In this document: positions 55,703 through 64,000 of the stretch, one piece after another
Position numbering within the stretch: the stretch's first letter is position 1
How the letters are laid out: the number at the start of each line of letters is the position of its first letter
Source: Littorina saxatilis
Taxonomy: Eukaryota; Mollusca; Gastropoda; Littorinimorpha; Littorinidae
DNA: 64,000 nucleotides
Assembly: GCF_037325665.1 (NCBI RefSeq)
Contig: NC_090245.1
Span: forward strand, 73,460,583 to 73,524,582
Direction of reading: 5' to 3'
Program-made: the position numbers and the translations under genes
Notes under the pieces: model-generated
What the model was told of the DNA's origin: nothing
The model's database searches: none
The model's input: only the letters and a program-made list of their open reading frames with translations

Positions 55703-56280
55703 GGCGGATAATGACATTATTCAGTTATTCTGCTGAAATCAGAATGCTGCAGTAAAACGGAGATGTTGTTTTACTGGAGAAAAACTGTTTACACTTTTTC
55801 TTCAGCATTTTAGCATTATTCAGTTATTCTGCAGAAAAACAGAAATGCTGGAGAAAAACTGTCTTTTCTGCAGCATTTCTGCATAATGTCATCTTTCGCA
55901 GAAGCAACGGGTTTTTCTGGAGCAAAACATTTTACTGCAGTAAAATTGAAATCAAGAATGCTGCAGTAAAACGGTACTGTTGTTTTACTGCAGAAAACAT
56001 GTTTACACTTTTTCTGCAGCATTTTGTACTGGCTCTTGGCGGATTATGACATTATTCAGTTATTCTGGAGAAAAACCGAAATGTTGGAGAAAAACTGTCT
56101 TTTCTGCAGCATTTCTGCATAATGTCATCTTTCGCCGAAGCAACGTTTTTTACTGCAGTAAAACAGTTTTTCTGAAGCACAATGTTTACTTGGTTTTCTG
56201 CAGCATTATTGCGATTAACTTTTTCTTCAGAATAGTCTGTGACAGTTTTTCTGGAGAAAAACGAACGACCTTTTGTATTC
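55703..56280. repeat. Duplicated, partly palindromic CTGCAG-rich repeat
   Basis: CATTATTCAGTTATTCTG occurs at 55715, 55814 and 56050. AATGCTGCAGTAAAACGG occurs at about 55742 and 55969. A block of about 100 bp ending CATAATGTCATCTTTCGC is duplicated about 236 bp apart. GCTGCAGTAAAAC and GTTTTACTGCAG are mirror forms, so the region can fold. It lies upstream of dazap1. Confidence 0.75.
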
Positions 56281-56789
56281 GTCGCCCCCTTGGATAGTAT
56301 AATGGTTTGTTCCGCAGTGTACCAATCAGAAGGCGTGTAGCATAAGGGTGTTTCGTGACTCGCGCATGCGCACTTCTTACCCGCAAGCTTTTCGAACAAC
56401 TCTGTGCTATCAACAGATAAAGTTGGATGAAACTTAGTCTCAATCAAAAGGTACTTTACAAAACAGGGAAGGAAGTCGCGTCATCAATAATTAATTTCCA
56501 ATCAAATGGCCCCTTGCAGACAGCGTTCGTTCGTGTCACAGGCGACTTCCGGCTAGTTCATCAACTTCATGACGGTGACCCGTGGAGAGGGAAAGCTTTA
56601 CATTGTGGCTGACGAAGTACTCGACTTTATTTCTGTATGACTAGGTAAGAGGCTTCATTTGTTGAAGAAGTGTCATATACTTACGTTGATTTTCTTCACT
56701 TGGCTTGGCTGTTCTCATTCTAACCCAGTTACGGGTAGGCAACGCGTGTTAAATTCATAGACATAGCAACAGAATCCAGTGGCATTCTC

Positions 56790-57817
56790 ATACATGTCAA
56801 CCCCTATCAATGTTTTCCTGTATCACATTACCAAAAAACTGTATCATCAGGCCAAAAAACTGTACATAGCGCGCGGCACCGCGGTATTACCGCGTAAGGC
56901 AGAATTTGAAAGTTGTGTTTTTGGTAGTGAGGTGCATCGTATAAAGATCAATCAATTTCATCATAAAATGCCAATCAATACTGATTTCAGTGCTTCTGTT
57001 CTGATAATGAACTAAAATCAGTATTGATTTGAATTGTATGAAAAAGTGATGTGTATTGAATATGCTTTCTTATTATCATTTCATGATTTATCTATAAACT
57101 ATAATGAACACAGGCAAAATCCATTCTTCACATTCCTGATTTTATGTCCAGTCCCGGATTTTCCCGAATAGTGCAAAAGTTTCCCGATTAAACATTTTTC
57201 GAGTATAGTTAATAATGACTGGAGTGTATTTTCAAGCGCCTGTACTCGGCGTAGTTTCACTTCTGAAATCTCGTTTAGTGCGAGGCTTCGTCACACAAAC
57301 GCTGTGATCAAAATCGAAACTAAACGAGAATAGGCGAGATTTGTGGCTAGCGCATGCGCTTCAGTCGAATGTGGATGAGAAGCAGAAGAAGAAGCAGCAG
57401 CAGACGACCACAAAATGAAGAAAACAACGGTCCAGCGCCCGAAAGTTCTTGTAAAATTTGAAAAGAGTTACAAACAAGAGTATGACTTCATCTCCGAATC
57501 AACAAGACGCGGCATACATTTCGCGTTTTGCACCAAGTGCCGCGAAGATATCAGCATCGGACATGGACTCGGAGGCCGGGGGGATATTGAAGCTCATTCA
57601 AGAACAGCAAAACATGAACGGAACCGTGATCGGGGCCGATCTCACGCTTTCGTCCAATCGGAATATTTCTCCCCCCTTTTTTTTTTACAAACGTCATTTT
57701 TGAAATTTCCCGTATCAATGAAGTTTTTCCGTATCAATCCCCGTGATACGCCGTATCACTCGAAAATCACGAAAAATCCGTATCCGATACGGGAAATCCG
57801 TATCAGTTGGCAACTCT
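56790..57817. mobile_element. Possible hAT-like element carrying a BED-finger exon
   Basis: Flanks GCATTCTC and GCATTCTT (56782-56789, 57818-57825) agree at 7 of 8 bases. Ends contain TCAAC-CC and GTTGGCAACTCT. The right part repeats CCGTATC-type words. The end match is weak. Confidence 0.45.
57415..57633 (+). CDS. BED-like zinc-finger N-terminal fragment
   Basis: The frame opens MKKTTVQRPKVLVKFEKSYK, then FAFCTKCREDISIGHG, then GDIEAHSRTAKHERNRDRG. C-x2-C followed by H-x5-H is the layout of BED-like fingers in hAT transposases and domesticated relatives. After about residue 73 the frame runs into repeat sequence, so it is a fragment or a first exon whose partner was not found. Confidence 0.5.
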
Positions 57818-58149
57818 GCATTCTTCACTTATTTTTGATACAATTCCAAGCCAAAGAACATTTGTCGTGGAAATTGATTGACGGAATGAGCTTCAAACTT
57901 AAGCATAATTAATTAATGTTGTTCAATCGACGAAAATGCACCGAAAATGGCGGACGTCAGTTACGCGAAAGAGTTGTCCCCCTTGTCCGTTAATTCCTTC
58001 TTTGACCCATGTAAACAAAATGCATTCGTATAGTTCATCGGAGTTCATTCCGTAACTTCAAAGGGATCTAAAATGACTTGTTATGATTACAAGTGCAGGT
58101 TCCACAAATTTGGATACTTAAATGCCTCTGAATTATAAGCTATGAATTT

Positions 58150-59060
58150 AACACGGTCTTCTTCTTCTTCTTCCGTAGAGGACTGGGTTCTTGCGAACGT
58201 CTCAGACTCAGGTTGAGTCACTGTTACCGAGAGTGGCTAGCTCCAGCAAACAGGGAGATTAAAAAGGTGGGGAGGTTAAAACTGTGTACAGGGGAGAGTG
58301 CGTTCAAGGGGCTCGCATGCCCGACTGCAGGAGACTGCCGCTGAGACAGGAGCGAAACGACTCCAGGTAGGACGCCGACGATACCAGTGTTGGCAACTTA
58401 TTCCATTCGGAGATTGTGGGGGGGGGGGGGGGGAATAATGAGTTTGAAAGGGCTGGGTGGAGGGCGTGTTCGAGGGTCAGAGGGAGAGGTGTATGCCGCT
58501 GCGGCGATGGCTACTAGTGAGTTATTGTTTTTGTACAATCTCACTAGTCACATGTTTCGACGGCGGGTCTCCATGCTGTCTCAGTTGAGTTTGTTGAGCA
58601 TAGTGGTAACGGAGCCAGGGTTCCTGTCTGTGTAGTTGTTGAACCCATACCTTGTCGCTGGACCTTTTCCAGTGGAGCATACTCCAGGGTGGGCCTGACC
58701 ATGTGGTGTAGGTTGCCGTCTTCGCCTTTTGGGTACACTCCCTGAAGTTGCGTCGCAGAAAACCAATAGTCCGGTTCCCTTTAGCAGCCACATTGTTGAT
58801 ATGGTGGGTCCATGTGAAATTGTACAAGATTGTTACCCCTAGGTACTTGCAGCTTGCGACGGTTTCTAGCTTTTGACCGTGAAGAACGTAGTCAAACAGG
58901 TGTGCGATTTTGCCTCTTTCATGGTTGATGAGGATGGTGTTGCATCAGTTTGCTGGGGTTAAAGCTCATTTTCCATGTGGTCTCCCATTCAGCCAGGGCA
59001 TCCAGGTCTTGTTGGAGCAGAACTTGATCTCGCGGTAAAGTTTAAGATTACCCATATTGG
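58150..59060 (-). pseudogene. 3' fragment of a second LINE
   Basis: On the minus strand: DLDALAEWE, MSFNPSKCNTILINHERG, KLETVASCKYLGVTILYNFT and THHINNVAAKGNRTIGFLRR, then degraded LEYA and TTMLNKLN. This is the post-RT region of a Jockey/CR1-like LINE. The 3' end is GGAAGAAGAAGAAG at about 58160. It is truncated and frameshifted. Confidence 0.78.
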
Positions 59061-59221
59061 TTGAATGTACGTCAAAAAACAACCAAATCTCCAATCCCCT
59101 TTCCCTTACTATCTTTGTCTCCCTTTCTCTCTCCCTTTGACTCTCTCTCTCTCTCTCTCTCTGCTTTAACTCTCTCCCTCTCTCTTTGCTTTAACTCTTT
59201 CTCCTTCTCCTGTTTCTAGAC

Positions 59222-59527
59222 CGGCACGGTTGGCCTAGTTGTAAGGCGTCCGCCCCGTGATCGGGAGGTCGTGGGTTCGAACCCCGGCCGGGTCATACCT
59301 AAGACTTTAAAATTGGCAATCTAGTGGCTGCTCCGCCTGGCGTCTGGCATTATGGGGTTAGTGCTAGGACTGGTTGGTCCGGTGTCAGAATAATATGACT
59401 GGGTGAGACATGAAGCCTGTGCTGCGACTTCTGTCTTGTGTGTGGCGCACGTTATATGTCAAAGCAGCACTGCCCTGATATGGCCCTTCGTGGTTGGCTG
59501 GGCGTTAAGCAAACGAATAAACAAACA
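59222..59527 (+). mobile_element. tRNA-derived SINE with AAACAAAC tail
   Basis: Head GGCACGGTTGGCCTAGTTGT and GTGGGTTCGAACCCCGGCC form A and B boxes. The tail is GGGCGTTAAGCAAACGAATA then AACAAAC, similar to the tail of retroposon G. Confidence 0.8.
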
Positions 59528-60469
59528 AAAAATTCTCCTGTTTCTGTTTTCTGGTTTATTTTTATTGGATAATCTTTGCATGCGGGTTTTTACACCATAA
59601 GAACCATGTCTAGATGCCACTAGTGCCTGCTGCAAAACTGTACTTTTGTTGTCTTTTTTTCCCTGTTTCTCATCATTTTGTTTTTCCATTTAACTTGTTG
59701 CAGATTTTCCTTTCGATGAGCAACACTTTTGAAGACTAGACTGTCATTATGACTTAAACAATTTATAGATTTTCATATTGATGTCAAACATTTACAGATT
59801 CATCGACTTCTTGACAAAGCTGAGAGAAAAAGTCCCAGAAGTGTGCCTGTGGTGCGCCAGCCTTGAAAAGTCTCACCCCCATGGCTGGTCGAAAAACCTC
59901 TAACCTTGTCCCTGAGAACTCCACCCTGCATCACCCAAGAAATCCAACGGTCAAAGGAGATTGAGATGTTCTCTCTGTCTCACACCCCTAACGCCACTGA
60001 AGGCCCAGCGGCCAGGTGGCTGAAGCACGAGGGTTAGCCTGGACATTCTGAAAGAGGGGCTGAGGACTGCGAGAAAGCAACTTTACCGTTCTACTGAAGG
60101 AGCTTGGTGTTGGTCAGTCAGGTAGGGATCAGTTGCTTAAAAATCCTTCTGATCTTACAAGTCATTCCTTAAGACCAGTCTTAATATACACAGTAAGATT
60201 CAGCACAGCTGCATTCCAAACAACATGGAAATGAATTTTTTATTTTTTTTTACAGATGAGTAGGCGGTGTTTTTTTCTCTGTCGCAGACACCACCAACAG
60301 GACTATTAATTTAAGATATGGCTTGACAGGGAAATGGTCACTGATTCAATACCTGTAAAATATATAATTTCTTTATTTTTTAATAGACTTTTTTATAGAG
60401 CCATTCTTTTTAAGTACATGTATGTATTTGTGTGTTCACAGTGTTGTGGTGAAACACTAGCTAGCAAAG

Positions 60470-60664
60470 ATGGCATCGACTCCAAAAAGGCCAACCCAAG
60501 AAATGCAACGGTCAAAGGAGATTGAGATGTTCTCTCCATCTCACACCCCTAACGCCACTGAAGGCCCAGCGGCCAGGTGGCTGAAGCACGAGGTTAGCCT
60601 GGACATTCTGAAAGAGGGGCTGAGGACTGCGAGAGCTGTTGGAAAGCAGTTGCCGTTCTACTGA
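60470..60664 (+). CDS. Unknown 64-aa ORF of the amplified unit
   Basis: It reads MASTPKRPTQEMQRSKEIEM, FSPSHTPNATEGPAARWLKH, EVSLDILKEGLRTARAVGKQ, LPFY-stop. I do not recognise it. It is basic then amphipathic, with no signal peptide. A TTCACAG acceptor-like site lies about 30 bases upstream. In copies 1 and 3 one extra G after CACGAGG shifts the frame. In copy 4 the ATG is followed after about 15 codons by a donor-like GTAAGT, so this may be a first exon of a gene that continues outside. Real coding status is unproven. Confidence 0.4.
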   Translation: MASTPKRPTQEMQRSKEIEMFSPSHTPNATEGPAARWLKHEVSLDILKEGLRTARAVGKQLPFY

Positions 60665-60769
60665 AGGAGCTTGGTGTTGGTCAGTCAGGTAGGGATCAGT
60701 TGCTTGAAAATCCTTCTGTTCTTACAAGTCATTCCTTAAGGCCAGTCTTAATATATATATATATATATA

Positions 60770-61578
60770 CTGAGCAACAAAAGAAACGCGAATAAATTCT
60801 GGAATGTTTGACAAAATTTTGAACAATTGTCAATTACAAAGTTAGAATTATCAAACCACAAAAGTTTGATGAAGGCATATTTGACTAACTGTTGTGTGAT
60901 TATTATGATGCTGCGACTTTCAACACACGGGACAAGCAGGTTTAACGTTAACGAAGTTTTGGAGGTCTCGTTCAATCAGTCTTCATCGCGCTCTCTAGCT
61001 ACTGATCGGACGCTGGTGGCTTCCAATAATGTTCCTGGTAGTGTTAGTGGCTGTATTGAATCGATCTCGAAGACGTGTCAGGAAATTGCGATATTTTCTT
61101 ATTGAGGTAATGCGAATAATCTACCGCGTTGCATAACTGCAGTGCTTCTAATGTGAACATTGCTGAAGGTGATAGAGTGTTGACATATATGCACGTTTGT
61201 GCTTCTGGATCATCCCCAGCTTTAAATCGACCTGGCATTTTGGTGGTGTCAATCTTGGCATCCTGGCTGTTTCAAAAGTGAGACTGGCAGCAAGGGTGCC
61301 ATGGTCTCTTTTGGTTGCTGATGCATTAGTGAACACATCTCACACATCAGATTTCTCCTGCTCCACTTGCATGTGCTGCGAGCGCGCATTATGTGTTTAA
61401 CGTGAAACCTGCTTGTCCCATTTGTTGAAACTGTCGCAGCATTAAAATAATCACACAAAAGCAAGGTCAAACATGCCTTCATCAAACTTTTGTGGTTTGA
61501 TAATTCTAACTCTATAATTTTTGGAGATTTTGTCAATCAAACAATGACGATTGTTTTCGGGTTTCATTTGTTGCTCGG
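60770..61578. mobile_element. TA-flanked element with about 190-bp terminal inverted repeats
   Basis: Ends (A)CTGAGCAACAAAAG and, reversed, (A)CCGAGCAACAAATG, with TA on both sides. The inverted match continues through CACAAAAGTTTGATGAAGGC, TGATTATTATGATGCTGCGA and GGGACAAGCAGGTTTAACGT. No transposase frame. Long ends and a TA target fit Tc1/mariner-type elements. Confidence 0.82.
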
Positions 61579-62513
61579 TATATATATACAGTAAGATTCA
61601 GCACAGCTGCATTCCAAACTATGTGGAAATAAAATGTAAAAAAATTTTTTTTACAGATAAGTAGGCGGTGTTTTTTTCTCTGTCGCTGACACCACCGACA
61701 GGATTATTAATTTAAGATATGGCTTGACAGCGAAATGGTCACTGATTCAATACCTGTAAAATATACAATTTCTTTATTTTTTAATAGAGCCATTCTATTC
61801 AAGCACATGTATGTATTTGTGTGTTCACAGTGTAGTGGTGAAACACTAGCGCAGCTAGCAAAGATGGCATCGACTCCAAAAAGGCCAACCCAAGAAATGC
61901 AACGGTCAAAGGAGATTGAGATGTTCTCTCCATCTCACACCCCTAACGCCACTGAAGGCCCAGCGGCCAGGTGGCTGAAGCACGAGGGTTAGCCTGGACA
62001 TTCTGAAAGAGGGGCTGAGGACTGCGAGAGCTGTTGCCGTTCTACTGAAGGAGCTTGGTGTTGGTCAGTCAGGTCAGTTGCTTGAAAATATTTCTGTTCT
62101 TGCAAGTCATTCCTTAAGGCCAGTCTTAATATATATATACAGTATAAGATTCAGCACAGCTGCATTCCAAACAACGTTGAAATGAAATGATTTTTTTTTT
62201 TAACCTGTAAAATATATAAAATCTTTATTTTTTAATAGAGGTATGATCAAGTACATGTATGTATTTGTGTGTTCACAGTGTAGGGGTGAAAGACTGAAAC
62301 ACTAGCTAGCAAAGATGGCATTGACTCCGAAAAGGCCAAGCCTCCATGCCAGTGTTACTGTAAGTATGATTTGGTACTATTTTGCTTTGAATGTCTTTCC
62401 GTGACTCAGAAATGAAAAATAGTTTGCATTAGAAAAATACACGCTGCAGTTGAAAAGACAACAAACAAGTGTGTATTGATGTAGTTTAGACACAACCAAC
62501 TTTTCAGTCGTGG

Positions 62514-62561
62514 CTTCTTCTTCTTCTTCTTCTTCTTCTTCTTCTTCTTCTTCTTCTTCTG
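62514..62561. repeat. (CTT)n microsatellite
   Basis: About 15 units of CTT. Confidence 0.9.
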
Positions 62562-62742
62562 TTGAGTGACCATAGATCTTGGTCGACCATTACTGTCAGT
62601 GTCACTATAATTTTGCATGCTGGGTATCACTATCTGTATGCGTCTTCAACCACAGTCTAATCAGACTGTGCAGCAGGATCTTTTCCGTGCGCATTTGATG
62701 GTCTGCATGTGATGCACAGGTCAAGAGTAGGCACTAAGAGTC

Positions 62743-62878
62743 TTACTTAAGTCGACCCTGGATAGACTGAAAAATCATCCACCCTACTCTCTAGGGGACT
62801 CGTACCCCATCCAGGAAAATAACACCATACCCCCTAAATAGTACAGACGCTCTACCGACTGAGCCACAGAGTCCCCTG
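62743..62878 (-). mobile_element. tRNA-derived SINE head, minus strand
   Basis: On the minus strand GACTCTGTGGCTCAGTCGGT and AGAGCG form an A-box-like tRNA start, and GGGGTACGAGTCCCCTAGAG a weak B box. The anticodon arm is enlarged, so it is not a working tRNA. Confidence 0.6.
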
Positions 62879-63205
62879 AGCGTCAGGTTTGTCAAGTGAC
62901 CTGGACATTTTGCTACTGACGCGAGTGAGTGCCACGCTCGCAAATTCGAGTCTAAGTGGCAAAGGGGTGTAAGGTGAAAGTAAAAATAATGAAATTGAAA
63001 GTTATCTTCCTAGCATTGTTCAATATTTAGCAGGAATGTATATATAGATATATATTTATTTATATATGATATCTATATATAAATATAACCCTGAAGAAGC
63101 CTCCTGTCGGGGCAAAAATTTGGATCATCATTATTAACATATTCCATATTCATCACCTAAACTTATTCCCGGATTTTGTCTGATGTAAATAACTTCTACA
63201 TATGT

Positions 63206-63645
63206 ATGGGTGGCCGAGTGGTAACGCACTTGCGCTCGGAAGCGAGAGGTTGCGAGTTCGACCCTGGGTCAGCGCGTTAGCAATTTTCTTCCCCCTTTCC
63301 TAACCTAGGTGGTGGGTTCAAATGCTAGTCTTTCGGATGAGACGAAAAAACCGAGGTCCCTTCGTGTACACTATATTGGGGTGTGCACGTTAAAGATCCC
63401 ACGATTGACAAAAGGGTCTTTCCTGGCAAAATTGTAGGCATAGATAAAAAATGTCCACCAAAATACCCGTGTGACTTAGAAAAGTAGGATATGCGCCGAA
63501 ATGGCTGCGATCAGCTGGTCGATATGAATGCGTGATGTATTGTGTAAAAAATGCCATCTCACACGGCATAAATAGATCCCTGCGTCTTGAGTCAGAGTCT
63601 GGAGATACGCGCGTGATATAAGACTTCATATAACATAACATGTCC
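63206..63645 (+). mobile_element. tRNA-derived SINE with conserved central block
   Basis: Head GGTGGCCGAGTGGTAACGCA and TGCGAGTTCGACCCTGGGTC give A and B boxes. The centre GTGCACGTTAAAGATCCCAC is a block I recall in many mollusc SINEs. The 3' part has ATGCGCCGAAATGGCTGCGA and ends in ATAACATAACA. Confidence 0.82.
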
Positions 63646-63776
63646 TCTCAACTTCCAGCCAAGGTGTTGAATCTCTGGGATTTTAATTGACAAAGAGTTA
63701 TATGCTTGTTAGGCCATTGGAAATCTGAATATGACGTTATCGGGTTATCAATACAGTGTAACCAATCTTTGCAGGG

Positions 63777-64000
63777 GGCCCGGTAGCTCAGTTGGTAGAG
63801 CACTGGACTTGTGATCGGAAGGTTGAAGGTTGGAATTTGAGCCGCGACAGACACGGGTCAACTTTATGTGCAGACCCAGAGAAGGAAGCCATGTCCCACC
63901 CCCGTGTCATCACAATGGCACGTAAAAGACCTTGGTCATTCTGCCATAAGTGCAGGTGGCTGTATACACCTAAACACGCAGACACCTGGGTAGCGGGACT
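63777..64000 (+). mobile_element. tRNA-derived SINE, cut by the window edge
   Basis: Head GCCCGGTAGCTCAGTTGGTA and AGAGCACTGGACTTGTGATC. The centre has AATGGCACGTAAAAGACCTT and GGTCATTCTGCC, shared by mollusc SINEs. It runs past base 64000. Confidence 0.8.

Larger units (their letters stand above)
59930..62360 (+). repeat. Local amplification of an ORF-bearing unit (four copies, two partial)
   Basis: Copies are about 59930-60189 (right part), 60190-60768, 61585-62138 and 62139-62360 (left part). Shared landmarks are CAGTAAGATTCAGCACAGCT, AAATATATAATTTCTTTATT, GTGTGTTCACAGTGT, ATGGCATCGACTCCAAAAAG and AGGAGCTTGGTGTTGGTCAG. The junctions are TA-rich. A TA-flanked element sits between copies 2 and 3. 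Confidence 0.82.

Noticed and set aside
59222-59300. A functional tRNA gene
   Set aside because: The tRNA-like head continues into a SINE body with an AAACAAAC tail; the same holds for 27424, 63206 and 63777.
62406-62630. A poly-Lys protein on the minus strand
   Set aside because: The lysine run is the translated (CTT)n microsatellite.
1-64000. CRISPR arrays, operons, ribosome binding sites or LTR/virus-like elements
   Set aside because: The window is an animal-type genome segment; no spacer array, bacterial gene signals or LTR, capsid or envelope sequence was recognised.

Overview
This is a eukaryotic, intron-rich, AT-rich window that looks like a mollusc, most likely a marine gastropod. 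That placement is inference. It rests on animal-type genes, several tRNA-derived SINE families and a dense load of small DNA transposons. No bacterial-style genes, CRISPR array or LTR/virus-like element was recognised. Three host genes can be reconstructed exon by exon, with GT/AG borders and phases that fit.

Layout. (1) 1-3253, minus strand: pygopus, a Wnt co-activator with a complete C-terminal PHD finger, in three coding exons (205 aa). (2) 4713-11726, plus strand: a short-chain dehydrogenase of the 15-hydroxyprostaglandin dehydrogenase type, in seven exons (256 aa), divergent from pygopus. Its introns hold a mariner transposase relic, a pogo-like element, paired MITEs and a 93-bp perfect hairpin. 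One MITE sits directly on a splice donor. (3) 11727-20096: intergenic space between two convergent genes, filled by nested repeats; one stack is four levels deep. (4) 20097-55200, minus strand: a DAZAP1-type hnRNP (two RRMs, long Gly-rich tail, C-terminus FHPYSR), 11 constitutive exons (387 aa) plus a possible 183-nt cassette exon. Its 17-kb intron 2 holds a LINE broken by a TTAA-flanked 5.4-kb element, a TA-flanked 2.76-kb element and retroposons. (5) 55201-64000: promoter side of dazap1, a 55.7-56.3 kb duplicated Pst-type repeat, a decayed BED-finger element, a second LINE fragment, several SINEs, and a local amplification (59.9-62.4 kb) of a unit with a 64-codon ORF of unknown function.

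The three genes have related themes only loosely: pygopus reads H3K4 methylation in Wnt signalling, the SDR is metabolic and DAZAP1 acts in mRNA splicing and translation. Nothing suggests a shared pathway. The most unusual material is in the mobile elements: a 2.76-kb TA-flanked element with about a dozen copies of a 15-mer centred on TTCATAACTTCACA; several families with CAGACCTG ends and 6-bp target duplications; repeats loaded with TCAAGGTCA nuclear-receptor half-sites; and the amplified 64-aa ORF unit.
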